Shown here piece after piece: positions 46,183 to 55,272 of a DNA stretch of 64,000 bases (positions within the stretch are counted from its first letter, which is position 1; each line of letters starts with the position of its first letter). Under the pieces are notes generated by a model. That model worked only from the letters and a program-made list of their open reading frames with translations, searched no databases and was not told the DNA's origin. This DNA comes from Lachnospiraceae bacterium (GTDB lineage Bacteria > Bacillota > Clostridia > Lachnospirales > Lachnospiraceae). The translations under genes were made by a program, and so were the position numbers. Location of the stretch: NCBI GenBank assembly GCA_029063085.1, contig JAIDOW010000073.1:1-64000 (forward strand), in the 5' to 3' direction.

Positions 46183-47343
46183 TTAGATAACCCTGACCTT
46201 CACGACACCAGTAATAGCCGCCAGTTCATTTTTGCTGTCTTCATCCACATCCGACTCCACATCCAAAATCGTATATGCCCACTCTCCCTTAGACTTACTT
46301 ACCATATTCGCAATATTAATGGATTTCTTTGCAAATACGCCTGTAAATCTGGTCAGCATATCGGGGATGTTCTTATGACAGATTGCCACTCTGGCAGCAG
46401 TTGTACATACGCCTGCATCACATGCCGGATAGTTTACGGAATTCTTAATATTACCATTTTCCATAAAATCCATAATCTGTTTTACCGCCATAATTGCACA
46501 ATTATCTTCTGATTCTTCTGTGGAAGCTCCTAAATGCGGCAGTGTAATGACATGCTCTACTCCTGCAACAGTCGTATTCGGAAAATCAGTCACATATCTG
46601 GCAACCTTACCGGAAGCCAGAGCTTCTTTGATATCTTCCTCATTCACCAGAATATCCCTTGCAAAATTAAGGATACGGACACCATCCTTCATCATTGCAA
46701 AGGCATCTTTATTAAGCATTCCCTTGGTGCTGTCCAATGCTGGCACATGAACCGTAATGTAATCACACTCTTTATAAATATCCTCTACATTGGTAATATG
46801 CTTAATATGGCGTGAAAGAGACCATGCAGCATCAACAGATACATACGGATCATAGCCATATACCTCCATACCAAGACGGAAAGCAATATTTGCCACTTTT
46901 GCACCGATAGCACCTAATCCGATGACACCCAGTTTTTTGCCTTGGATTTCATTTCCTGCAAAATTCTTTTTCTGCTTTTCTACCTGCTTTGTAATATCAG
47001 CATCTGAAGCATTTTCCTTTACCCAGTTATATCCCCCTATTAAATCACGGGAAGCCAGTAAAAGACCTGCAACAACTATTTCTTTTACACCATTTGCATT
47101 GGCTCCTGGTGTATTAAATACAACAATACCTTTTTCGGCACACTGATCCAGCGGAATATTATTGACTCCGGCACCGGCTCTTGCTATAGCTGCCAGATTC
47201 TCTTTAAACTCCAGATCATGCATAGATGCGGAACGGACTAAAACTGCCTCTGCATTCTCCATGCTGTCTACTATCTCATAATTATCGGAAAACAAATCCA
47301 GACCACATGCCGCGATTGGATTTAAACAATTTACTTTTGTCAT
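46183..47343 (-). CDS. serA: D-3-phosphoglycerate dehydrogenase (short form with ACT-like end)
   Basis: First step of serine synthesis, oxidising 3-phosphoglycerate. The NAD-binding motif GVIGLGAIGAKVA lies near 143, the catalytic Arg/Glu/His-type segments in LNFARDILVNEEDIKEAL near 225 and TLPHLGASTEES near 265, and a C-terminal ACT-like domain (about 315-386, IANMVSKSKGEWAYTILDV). The length is 386 residues. The start is ATG 47343, with AAAGGAG 6 bases upstream. serC lies 23 bases upstream and the two are co-transcribed. Confidence 0.94.
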   Translation of the reverse strand: MTKVNCLNPIAACGLDLFSDNYEIVDSMENAEAVLVRSASMHDLEFKENLAAIARAGAGVNNIPLDQCAEKGIVVFNTPGANANGVKEIVVAGLLLASRDLIGGYNWVKENASDADITKQVEKQKKNFAGNEIQGKKLGVIGLGAIGAKVANIAFRLGMEVYGYDPYVSVDAAWSLSRHIKHITNVEDIYKECDYITVHVPALDSTKGMLNKDAFAMMKDGVRILNFARDILVNEEDIKEALASGKVARYVTDFPNTTVAGVEHVITLPHLGASTEESEDNCAIMAVKQIMDFMENGNIKNSVNYPACDAGVCTTAARVAICHKNIPDMLTRFTGVFAKKSINIANMVSKSKGEWAYTILDVESDVDEDSKNELAAITGVVKVRVI

Positions 47344-47366
47344 GACGACTCCTTTCATACTCCTAC

Positions 47367-48452
47367 CTATTTGGCATTGTCTGCCTCAAATTTCTTCATA
47401 AAAGCAACCAGTTTTTCTACTCCTTCAATCGGCATAGCATTATAAATGGATGCACGCATACCTCCAACACTTCTGTGTCCCTTTAAATTCACAAAACCTG
47501 CTGCTGCCGCCTCTTTTACAAACTTGGCATCCAGCTCTTCATCCCCTGTCACAAACGGCACGTTCATTAAAGAACGATCCTCTTTCACAACAGTTCCCTT
47601 AAATAATTTGGAAGAATCTAAAAAGTCATACAGAATTGCCGCTTTTTTCTCATTATGAATCTTCATTGCGGAAAGACCGCCCATTTCCTTTACCCATTTG
47701 AATACCTTGCCACAGATATAGATACCATATGCAGGAGGTGTATTATATAAGGAATCCGCATCAGCCTGCGTTTTATATTTTAACATGGTCGGTGTACCGG
47801 AAAGCACATCATCCGTAATTAAATCTTCCCGGATGATTACTACTACAACACCTGCCGGACCCACATTCTTCTGAACACCAAAGTAAATCAGACCATAATC
47901 CTTTACATTAACCGGCTGTGACAGGATATCTGATGACATATCTGCAACTAAAATCTTTCCTTTGGTATTGGGAAGATTTTTATATGCTGTTCCATAAATC
48001 GTATTGTTATGGCAGATATATACATAATCTGCATCTTCATCAATATCCAGATCACTACAGTCGGGGATATAAGAAAAAGTTTTATCTGCGGAAGATGCAA
48101 CTGCTTTTACCTTTCCGTACTGCTTTGCCTCTTCAAATGCCTTTTTTGCCCACTGTCCTGTGATAATATAATCTGCAACACCATTTTTCATCAGGTTCAT
48201 AGGAATGGCTGCAAACTGTTGAGAAGCTCCTCCCTGTAAAAACAGCACCTTATAATTGTCCGGAATCTCTAATAAATCCCGCAAATCCTGTTCTGCACTC
48301 TGAATAATCTCCTCAAAAGCCTTCGAACGGTGGCTCATCTCCATAACGCTCATTCCCGTACCGTTGTAGTTAAGCATCTCTTCTGCTGCCTGCTTTAACA
48401 CAACCTCCGGTAACACAGACGGTCCTGCTGAAAAATTGTAAACTCTTTCCAT
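47367..48452 (-). CDS. serC: Phosphoserine aminotransferase
   Basis: PLP enzyme converting 3-phosphohydroxypyruvate to phosphoserine. It has the N-terminal NFSAGPSVLPE, the PLP/substrate region FLQGGASQQFAAIPMNL near 71-87, the PLP-lysine region YFGVQKNVGPAGV near 190, and the C-terminal GHRSVGGMRASIYNAMP near 331. The length of 361 residues is normal. AGGAGG precedes the ATG. Together with serA it covers two of the three serine-synthesis steps; a SerB-type phosphatase is not in the window. Confidence 0.95.
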   Translation of the reverse strand: MERVYNFSAGPSVLPEVVLKQAAEEMLNYNGTGMSVMEMSHRSKAFEEIIQSAEQDLRDLLEIPDNYKVLFLQGGASQQFAAIPMNLMKNGVADYIITGQWAKKAFEEAKQYGKVKAVASSADKTFSYIPDCSDLDIDEDADYVYICHNNTIYGTAYKNLPNTKGKILVADMSSDILSQPVNVKDYGLIYFGVQKNVGPAGVVVVIIREDLITDDVLSGTPTMLKYKTQADADSLYNTPPAYGIYICGKVFKWVKEMGGLSAMKIHNEKKAAILYDFLDSSKLFKGTVVKEDRSLMNVPFVTGDEELDAKFVKEAAAAGFVNLKGHRSVGGMRASIYNAMPIEGVEKLVAFMKKFEADNAK

Positions 48453-48492
48453 TTCATATCCTCCTAAATGTTTCTTTAAATATACTATGTCT

Positions 48493-48525
48493 AAAAATGT
48501 GAAATGCTTCGCATTTTACATTTCG
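48493..48525 (-). terminator. Probable terminator after ilvB
   Basis: A 12-bp stem with one mismatch (48496-48507 and 48511-48522) and a 3-base loop. On the minus strand the stem is followed by TTTAG, a weak T-run. It lies about 50 bases beyond the ilvB stop and may only partly separate ilvB from serC. Confidence 0.5.
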
Positions 48526-48575
48526 ATAGTTTGTTCATTAGTCTTTCTATTATTTTTTCCTGACCGGTCAAAAAT

Positions 48576-50255
48576 TTATTTCTCCAAATCCTCTTCCGAG
48601 AAACAGGTAGAAATCGGCTGTCCGGCTGCTACCATAGGCCATACCTTATCATCTGCATCGATCTGAGCATCAATTACGCAAGGTCTTCCAGAATCTAATG
48701 CCTTTTTAAATGCATCCTCAAATTCAGAAATGGTTGTCGCCTTAAATGCCAAAGCTCCCATACCTTCCGATACCTTAACGAAATCCACTGCATCATTTAA
48801 AATGGTATTAGAATAATGCTTGTTATAGAATAAAGTCTGCCACTGGCGAACCATGCCCAGCACATGATTATTGATCACCACCTGAATAATCGGAATATTA
48901 TAACGGGTTGCTGTTGCAATCTCATTCATATTCATACGGAAACAGCCGTCCCCTGCAATATTTACGACAACTTTATCTCTTCTGCCCATTTTTGCACCAA
49001 TACATGCTCCCAGTCCATATCCCATGGTTCCCAGTCCGCCGGAAGTCAGCAGCTGTCTTGGCTCCTTATATCGGTACATCTGGGCCGCCCACATCTGATG
49101 CTGTCCAACATCCGTTGTAATAATAGCATCACCTTTTGTCATATCATATATTTTTGAAATAACGGTAGGACCGGTTAATATATCAACCGGATATGTATTA
49201 GGGAACTTCTGCTCTAGTGCAGCAATCTCCTCTAACCATTCCTTATTATCCTTTTGTACGATCATCTTATTAAGACGTTTTAATACTTCCTTTGCATCTC
49301 CTATAATGCTGGCATCCACGACAATATTTTTATTAATCTCTGCCGGATCCACATCAATCTGGACAATCTTGGCATCATTAGCAAATTTCTTGGCATTACC
49401 AATCACACGGTCAGAAAAACGTCCTCCTACAACAATCAGCAAATCAGAAGCAGTTACTCCGAAATTGGAGGTCTTTGTTCCGTGCATACCCACCATTCCC
49501 GTATAATGCGGATCATTTCCATCTATAACACCCTTACCCATTAAGGTATCACAGACCGGTGCATCCAAAAGCTTTGCAAACTCCCTGAGTTCTTTATGGG
49601 CATTGGAAGCAACCACACCGCCTCCTACCATCAAAAACGGCTTTTGGGATTTTTTAATCAGTTTTGCAACCTCTTCCAAATCAGATTCATTGATCGTATC
49701 AGTACGTGGAGTAATCTCCTCAGGCTTTTTATATTCATAATCTGCAAGATTTGCCGTAACATCCTTTGTAACATCCACAAGTACCGGTCCCGGTCTTCCT
49801 GTCTGTGCAATCTTAAACGCACGGCGAATCGTATTTGCCAATTCATGCACGTTTTTCACAATAAAGCTATGCTTCGTAACCGGCATAACAACACCCGCGA
49901 TATCAACCTCCTGAAAGGAATCCTTTCCCAATAAGGAAACTCCTACATTGGCTGTAATTGCAACCATGGGGATGGAATCCATATAAGCTGTTGCGATTCC
50001 CGTAACCAGATTAGTTGCTCCGGGACCGGAAGTTGCCATACATACACCTACCTTGCCGGTAGCTCTTGCATAACCGTCTGCTGCATGGGAAGCTCCCTGT
50101 TCATGAGACGTTAATATATGGGTAATCTCATCCTGATGCTCGTAAAGTGCATCATATACATTTAATATGGTTCCACCCGGATAGCCAAATACAGTATCAA
50201 CACCCTGTTCTTTTAAACATTCAATTATAATTTCCGAACCTGTTAACTGTTTCAT
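48576..50255 (-). CDS. ilvB: Acetolactate synthase catalytic subunit
   Basis: ThDP/FAD enzyme that condenses pyruvate units in the first common step of valine, leucine and isoleucine synthesis. GYPGGTILNVYDAL near 24, the catalytic Glu in LTSHEQGASHAADGYARA near 48-65, FAD-binding GGGV near 208, and ThDP-binding GDGCFRMNMNEIATA near 437 are visible. The length of 559 residues is typical. No small regulatory subunit gene (ilvN/ilvH) lies next to it. A 10-bp hairpin lies in the leader close to its start. Confidence 0.95.
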   Translation of the reverse strand: MKQLTGSEIIIECLKEQGVDTVFGYPGGTILNVYDALYEHQDEITHILTSHEQGASHAADGYARATGKVGVCMATSGPGATNLVTGIATAYMDSIPMVAITANVGVSLLGKDSFQEVDIAGVVMPVTKHSFIVKNVHELANTIRRAFKIAQTGRPGPVLVDVTKDVTANLADYEYKKPEEITPRTDTINESDLEEVAKLIKKSQKPFLMVGGGVVASNAHKELREFAKLLDAPVCDTLMGKGVIDGNDPHYTGMVGMHGTKTSNFGVTASDLLIVVGGRFSDRVIGNAKKFANDAKIVQIDVDPAEINKNIVVDASIIGDAKEVLKRLNKMIVQKDNKEWLEEIAALEQKFPNTYPVDILTGPTVISKIYDMTKGDAIITTDVGQHQMWAAQMYRYKEPRQLLTSGGLGTMGYGLGACIGAKMGRRDKVVVNIAGDGCFRMNMNEIATATRYNIPIIQVVINNHVLGMVRQWQTLFYNKHYSNTILNDAVDFVKVSEGMGALAFKATTISEFEDAFKKALDSGRPCVIDAQIDADDKVWPMVAAGQPISTCFSEEDLEK

Positions 50256-50286
50256 CTTCTTATCTCCTTACCAAATGTAGTCAGCC

Positions 50287-50312
50287 TATGGGAAACAATC
50301 CCGTTTCCCATA
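50287..50312 (-). promoter_or_regulatory. Leader hairpin upstream of ilvB
   Basis: Perfect 10-bp arms TATGGGAAAC (50287-50296) and complement (50303-50312), 6-base loop, about 35 bases before the ilvB start. There is no T-run on the minus strand. No T-box consensus was found in the 211-base gap to ilvD. It could be a translation or transcript-stability element. Confidence 0.4.
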
Positions 50313-50466
50313 AACCTGCAATACATAATATTCATTTAACATATCCCTACAATCATAAATCTTTTATATGGGATTTGTAAAGTAAATATTATAACTTTCA
50401 CAAAAAATCTATCAGAATAACCGTATTTTTACAATTATTCCCCTAATTTTATCCTTTTTTTACATA

Positions 50467-52134
50467 TTAATCAAGTTCCAAGACCGCACCACGGTTTCCA
50501 GATGTCACCATTTTTGCGTATCTTGCAAGATAACCGGTAGTGACTTTCGGCTGTCTCGGTGTCCAGGCTGCCTTTCTCTTTGCCATTTCCTCTTCGGAAA
50601 TATCTAATTCCAGACTATGATTATCAATATCAATCTTAATGATATCCCCTTCTTCCACAAAGGCAATAGGACCGCCTACTGCTGCTTCCGGTGAAACATG
50701 ACCGATAGAAGCTCCACGGCTTGCTCCCGAAAAACGCCCATCTGTAATCAATGCCACAGAAGAACCCAGTCCCATACCCGCAATCGCAGAAGTCGGATTC
50801 AGCATTTCCCTCATGCCCGGTCCGCCTTTTGGTCCTTCATAACGGATTACCACCACATCTCCGGATACGATCTTACCTCCCTTAATGGCAGCAATCGCAT
50901 CCTCTTCACAGTCAAACACTCTTGCCGGTCCTTCATGCTTCATCATTTCAGGAACCACTGCGGAACGCTTCACCACAGAACCATCTGGTGCAAGGTTGCC
51001 TTTTAATACTGCAAGACCACCTGTTTCACTGTATGGATTATCAAGAGGACGAATCACCTCAGGATTCTTATTTACTGCCCCTTCCACTGCCTCACCGATG
51101 GTCTTGCCGATCACAGTCAGACAGTCTTCATTTAAAAGTCCCTTCTGCTTTAACTGGTTCATTACCGCATAGACACCTCCGGCTTCATTCAGATCCTCCA
51201 TATAAGTAGGACCTGCCGGTGCCAGATGACAGAGATTCGGCGTCTTTGCATTCACTTCATTTGCCAGTGCAATATCGAAATCAAATCCAATCTCATGGGC
51301 AATCGCAGGAATATGAAGCATGGAGTTTGTGGAACATCCAAGCGCCATATCTACAGTCAGTGCATTCATAATCGCATCCTTTGTGATAATATCCCTCGGA
51401 CGAATATTCTTACGATACATTTCCATAACCGCCATTCCTGCATGCTTTGCAAGCTTCAGTCTCTCGGAATATACAGCCGGAATGGTTCCGTTGCCCGGAA
51501 GTCCCATACCCAGTGCCTCTGTCAGACAGTTCATGGAATTTGCCGTATACATACCAGAGCACGACCCACAGGTCGGACATGCCTTGCATTCAAATTCATT
51601 GACATCCTCTTCACTCATGGAACCTGCTGCATAGGAACCCACAGCCTCAAACATAGAGGATAATGATGTTTTATGACCTTTTACATGACCTGCCAGCATG
51701 GGACCACCAGATACAAATACCGTAGGCACATTGACTCTGGCAGCCGCCATTAAAAGACCCGGTACATTCTTATCACAGTTAGGTATCATCACCAATGCAT
51801 CAAACTGGTGGGCAATTGCCATACATTCTGTGGAATCTGCAATCAAATCCCTTGTCACCAGCGAATATTTCATTCCGATATGTCCCATGGCAATTCCGTC
51901 ACAGACAGCGATTGCCGGAAACATAACCGGCGTACCTCCTGCCGCAGCAACTCCCATCTTCACTGCCTGTGCGATTTTATCCAGATTCATATGTCCCGGA
52001 ACAATCTCGTTATAGGAACATACGATACCAACCAATGGTTTTTCCAATTCTTCCTCTGTCATGCCTAGGGCGTTAAACAAAGATCTATGCGGTGCCTGCT
52101 GCATACCTGTTTTTACATTATCACTTTTCATCAT
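50467..52134 (-). CDS. ilvD: Dihydroxy-acid dehydratase
   Basis: Iron-sulfur dehydratase in valine and isoleucine synthesis. The cluster cysteines lie in [16 protein letters not shown] near 115 and [18 protein letters not shown] near 190. The C-terminal [20 protein letters not shown] lies near 470. The length of 555 residues is typical. AAGGAG lies before the ATG. It is part of the leu-ilv run, between the small three-helix membrane protein and ilvB. Confidence 0.95.
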   Translation of the reverse strand: MMKSDNVKTGMQQAPHRSLFNALGMTEEELEKPLVGIVCSYNEIVPGHMNLDKIAQAVKMGVAAAGGTPVMFPAIAVCDGIAMGHIGMKYSLVTRDLIADSTECMAIAHQFDALVMIPNCDKNVPGLLMAAARVNVPTVFVSGGPMLAGHVKGHKTSLSSMFEAVGSYAAGSMSEEDVNEFECKACPTCGSCSGMYTANSMNCLTEALGMGLPGNGTIPAVYSERLKLAKHAGMAVMEMYRKNIRPRDIITKDAIMNALTVDMALGCSTNSMLHIPAIAHEIGFDFDIALANEVNAKTPNLCHLAPAGPTYMEDLNEAGGVYAVMNQLKQKGLLNEDCLTVIGKTIGEAVEGAVNKNPEVIRPLDNPYSETGGLAVLKGNLAPDGSVVKRSAVVPEMMKHEGPARVFDCEEDAIAAIKGGKIVSGDVVVIRYEGPKGGPGMREMLNPTSAIAGMGLGSSVALITDGRFSGASRGASIGHVSPEAAVGGPIAFVEEGDIIKIDIDNHSLELDISEEEMAKRKAAWTPRQPKVTTGYLARYAKMVTSGNRGAVLELD

Positions 52135-52294
52135 TATCGTCTCCTTTTTTATTATTTAATAATTCTTTCATAATATCAATTGATGTATCCTTGCCCTATC
52201 TATACCTTCTTCATTCTTCTCTGAATCATTGACTATAATTTTCATTAAAATATGCACGATTGTTGTCTTTTCCGACAGTTTGACAAATCCGAAT

Positions 52295-52582
52295 TTACCG
52301 CTTTCTTATTTTCACAACTATTGTGCTAATCAGGAAACCAATTATTCCACCAATAGCAATAGTTCCAACAAAGAGTAAAATCAATACAGTCATATAGTTT
52401 GTGTATATATTGGAAACCAATTCGCAAACTACATACAAAGCAAAAATTGAAATTAAACTGATTATGTTTTTTTTCGTGTCGTTCATCTTTATACCAATGC
52501 ATACCGCAAGAACTAATCCAATTAACATGAAAATAATACTATCGGACTCAAACAGCTCTTGAAAAATAGGAAAATATTTCAT
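52295..52582 (-). CDS. Small three-helix membrane protein, unknown
   Basis: A 95-residue protein of about three membrane helices (about 16-32, 38-58, 66-90), ending with a basic tail (KIRKR). I recognise no family. GGAGG lies 6 bases before the ATG, so it is probably translated. It stands between leuB and ilvD on the same strand, 36 bases from leuB, and would be read with the amino-acid genes. A transport, export or toxin-like role is possible but nothing in the sequence decides it. Confidence 0.65.
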   Translation of the reverse strand: MKYFPIFQELFESDSIIFMLIGLVLAVCIGIKMNDTKKNIISLISIFALYVVCELVSNIYTNYMTVLILLFVGTIAIGGIIGFLISTIVVKIRKR

Positions 52583-52618
52583 TCAAAACCTCCATCAAAT
52601 TTTAATTTGTCATGCAGT

Positions 52619-53701
52619 TTATATCCTCTCAGCAACTAAATCCCCCATCTCGGTTGTACTGACCAAGGTTGTTCCCTCTGATACAATATCGCAGGTGCGA
52701 TATCCTTCTTCCAACACCTTCTTGACAGCCGACTCAATGGCATCTGCTTCTTTATCAAGATCCAAAGAAAAACGCAAAAGCATTGACGCAGAAAGGATCG
52801 TTGCGATCGGATTCGCCTTATTCTGTCCTGCAATATCCGGTGCCGAACCACCACTTGGCTCATACATACCAAATTTTGTCTCGTTTAAAGAAGCGGAAGC
52901 TAACATTCCAATGGAACCTGTTACCATGGAAGCCTCATCGGATAAAATATCACCAAACATATTCTCTGTTAAAATCACATCAAACTGTGCAGGGTCTTTT
53001 ACAAGCTGCATCGCACAGTTATCCACCAGCATATGTTCCACCTCTACCTCCGGATAATCCTTTGCCACCTCATTGACAACCGCTCTCCAGAGTCTGGATG
53101 AATCCAGCACATTTGCCTTATCCACAGAGGTTACTTTCTTCCGTCTCTTCATGGCAATATCAAAACCACGGATGGCAATTCGCCTAATCTCGTCCTCAGA
53201 ATAAGTCAGGGTGTCAATGGCTTTCTTTTTACCATTTTCCTCTATCGTTTTGCGTTCACCAAAGTAAAGTCCCCCAGTAAGCTCCCGCATGATCATCATA
53301 TCAAAACCCTTATCTGCAATCTCCTCCTTTAACGGACAGGCTCCCTTCAATTCCGGATACAAAAGCGCCGGTCTTAAGTTTGCAAACAATCCCAGTTCTT
53401 TACGGATTTTTAAAAGCCCTGCCTCTGGTCTTAAAGACGGCTCCAATTTATACCAGGGTGAAGTACTGGTATTCCCTCCGATTGAGCCAAGCAGTACTGC
53501 ATCCGATTTCTTTGCCTTTGCCACAGCTTCATCCGTAAGGGGGACTCCATATGCATCAATGGAGCATCCTCCCATTAAAAGCTGCTCATAGTGAAAGGTG
53601 TGCCCAAACTTTTCACCAATCTTATCTAATACTTTCATGGCCTCGGTAACCACCTCCGGTCCGATGCCATCGCCCTTGATTACTGCTAAATTATAATTCA
53701 T
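52619..53701 (-). CDS. leuB: 3-isopropylmalate dehydrogenase
   Basis: NAD-dependent decarboxylating enzyme of leucine synthesis. The N-terminal [23 protein letters not shown] near 75, the substrate-binding [12 protein letters not shown] near 137 and the metal-binding [14 protein letters not shown] near 243 are visible. The C-terminal [18 protein letters not shown] lies near 280. The length of 360 residues is typical. It is separated from leuD by the mntA-hepT pair. Confidence 0.95.
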   Translation of the reverse strand: MNYNLAVIKGDGIGPEVVTEAMKVLDKIGEKFGHTFHYEQLLMGGCSIDAYGVPLTDEAVAKAKKSDAVLLGSIGGNTSTSPWYKLEPSLRPEAGLLKIRKELGLFANLRPALLYPELKGACPLKEEIADKGFDMMIMRELTGGLYFGERKTIEENGKKKAIDTLTYSEDEIRRIAIRGFDIAMKRRKKVTSVDKANVLDSSRLWRAVVNEVAKDYPEVEVEHMLVDNCAMQLVKDPAQFDVILTENMFGDILSDEASMVTGSIGMLASASLNETKFGMYEPSGGSAPDIAGQNKANPIATILSASMLLRFSLDLDKEADAIESAVKKVLEEGYRTCDIVSEGTTLVSTTEMGDLVAERI

Positions 53702-53722
53702 ACCTTAACCTCTCTTTTTCTC

Positions 53723-54145
53723 TTACTCTATTCTTTCTTCCATATCCGAAAGCAATGCATCAACTTTATCCTTAAACTGCCAAAAAAGGTCAATAAATTC
53801 ATCAATAATACGTCTGACATATTTTTCTGCAAGCTTAGCATCATAATCATGTGTCAATTCATTTCGAATTTTTAACATCTCCATCCATGTATCATCAAAA
53901 ATCAAATCTACTTTATAGGCAGATTTCAACGTTTCTCTGGGTGAACCTGCTGCAAAGTCCAATACACCATAATATTGCACTAAAATATCTTTCATTACTT
54001 TCCAAGACAGATCAAAAGTTAGGGAAAACTTATTTATTGTTCCACTTAGAACAAAGGAATCCGTCACATCTCTATTCTTTGCTTCAGAAAAATCCTTCAA
54101 ACAGTTACAATAGGAATAAAAGCGATTAATAAATTTTCTTTCCAT
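53723..54145 (-). CDS. hepT: HEPN-type toxin / nucleotidyltransferase-substrate protein (HI0074/HepT-like)
   Basis: Helical HEPN-fold protein of about 140 residues. The motif RNELTHDY near the middle is R-X4-H-X-Y, the signature of HepT toxins in type VII toxin-antitoxin systems, where the partner AMPylates the tyrosine. Elsewhere it resembles the HI0074 substrate-binding partner family (FSLTFDLSWKVMKDIL). The start is ATG 54145 (AGAGG about 13 bases upstream), overlapping mntA by 20 bases; the frame extends to 54199 without support. Toxicity is inferred from the motif and the pairing. Confidence 0.8.
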   Translation of the reverse strand: MERKFINRFYSYCNCLKDFSEAKNRDVTDSFVLSGTINKFSLTFDLSWKVMKDILVQYYGVLDFAAGSPRETLKSAYKVDLIFDDTWMEMLKIRNELTHDYDAKLAEKYVRRIIDEFIDLFWQFKDKVDALLSDMEERIE

Positions 54146-54401
54146 ATTTTTCAATATCCTCTCTAAGCAACACATTATCTTTACATGTTTCCCATTCAAA
54201 AATATCTATTTTTTTTAATGTGGGAATATTCTGCAATTCCTCTTCTAACTTCAAGAAATTATAATTGCCACGAATAACGATATCAATATCACTCTTATCC
54301 GTATTTGTTCCCTTTGCATATGAACCAAATAATAACAGCGAAGTTACATCATTTTCTTTACATATAGAAGTAATCTGACTGATAATCTCCCAAAACTCCA
54401 T
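54126..54401 (-). CDS. mntA: MNT-type nucleotidyltransferase antitoxin (MntA-like)
   Basis: A 91-residue minimal nucleotidyltransferase. LLLFGSYAKGTNTDKSDIDI contains G-S-X10-D-X-D, the metal-binding signature of MntA/HI0073 proteins. In type VII systems MntA adds AMP to the HepT tyrosine and silences it. It is upstream of hepT with a 20-base overlap, the usual antitoxin-first arrangement. It stands inside the leucine operon, between leuD and leuB. Confidence 0.85.
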   Translation of the reverse strand: MEFWEIISQITSICKENDVTSLLLFGSYAKGTNTDKSDIDIVIRGNYNFLKLEEELQNIPTLKKIDIFEWETCKDNVLLREDIEKYGKKIY

Positions 54402-54472
54402 TCCGGTATCTCCCCTCTTAACCTGTAGTCAAGAAATATCATTATTAATGAAGAGTGTAATCAAATTATGAT

Positions 54473-54644
54473 TTATTCCTCTTTCCTTTTCTTCTTAATA
54501 TAGATTATAATGCCAGCTACTACTGCCACCAAAATCACTGCTGTTAAAACTGACAGAACTACCAGCACCCCCGGTTCGATTCCTAATCTTCCCGCCACAA
54601 AGCTACTAGTCGGTCCATCACCTCTTTCAAGTACGATTTTCATC
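54473..54644 (-). pseudogene. Small membrane-protein ORF with a one-base frame break
   Basis: The ATG at 54644 has a strong AGGAGG 5 bases upstream and reads MKIVLERGDGPTSSF. At the AAAA run 54599-54602 (TTTT on the minus strand) the frame shifts. The continuation in the next frame is a clean single membrane helix with a basic end (VLVVLSVLTAVILVAVVAG... IKKKRKEE), stop at 54473. With one T fewer it would be a 56-residue one-helix protein. It may be a pseudogene, a sequence error, or a slippery site. The family is unknown. Confidence 0.45.
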
Positions 54645-54695
54645 GAGACCTCCTAATCTGCCATTTTGCCATCATGCAATCGGCATTTGAAATCA

Positions 54696-55181
54696 TTATT
54701 TATTATTGATATAATTTACCAGTCCCTCAGCTTTAATAATCTCCTGCATAAACGGTGGAAATGCCTGTCCTTTAAACTCTGTTCCCTTTGTCCTGTTGTA
54801 AATCATGCCACTGTCAAAATCAATCTCTACCTCATCGCCGGCATCGATTCCTTTTGCTGCTTCCGGACATTCGATAATCGGAAGTCCGATATTAATGGCA
54901 TTACGGTAAAAAATTCTCGCAAAAGTCTCGGCAATCACACAGCTGATTCCGCTGGCTTTGATAGCAATCGGTGCATGCTCACGGGATGAACCACAGCCAA
55001 AGTTCTTATTTGCCACCATGATATCTCCCTGCTTTACACGGTTTACAAAATCCTTATCAATATCCTCCATACAGTTCTTTGCCAGCTCTGCCGGATCAGA
55101 TGAATTTAAATATCTTGCAGGAATGATAACATCTGTATCCACGTTATCACCATACTTGTGTACTGTTCCATGTGCTTTCAT
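54696..55181 (-). CDS. leuD: 3-isopropylmalate dehydratase small subunit
   Basis: Small subunit of isopropylmalate isomerase, which converts 2- to 3-isopropylmalate. It has the N-terminal [15 protein letters not shown] and, near 55-71, [17 protein letters not shown], the family signature. The start at ATG 55181 is preferred to TTG 55190 because GGAGG lies 9 bases away. The length is 161 residues. It directly follows leuC. Confidence 0.94.
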   Translation of the reverse strand: MKAHGTVHKYGDNVDTDVIIPARYLNSSDPAELAKNCMEDIDKDFVNRVKQGDIMVANKNFGCGSSREHAPIAIKASGISCVIAETFARIFYRNAINIGLPIIECPEAAKGIDAGDEVEIDFDSGMIYNRTKGTEFKGQAFPPFMQEIIKAEGLVNYINNK

Positions 55182-55272
55182 ATTACTCAACCTCCATACT
55201 AAATCTAATCCTATTCTATCTATTATCTTTTATTGACCTTGCCCAGTCTTAATATCATCTTGCCCGCTGCTT

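Noticed and set aside
50256..50466. A T-box riboswitch upstream of ilvB
   Set aside because: I could not find the conserved AGGGUGGNACCGCG-like antiterminator bulge or a terminator with a T-run in this gap.
54473..54619. Start of the small membrane protein at the ATG at 54619
   Set aside because: The only Shine-Dalgarno-like sequence lies two bases before it, too close, while the upstream ATG has perfect spacing. The frame break is the simpler reading.
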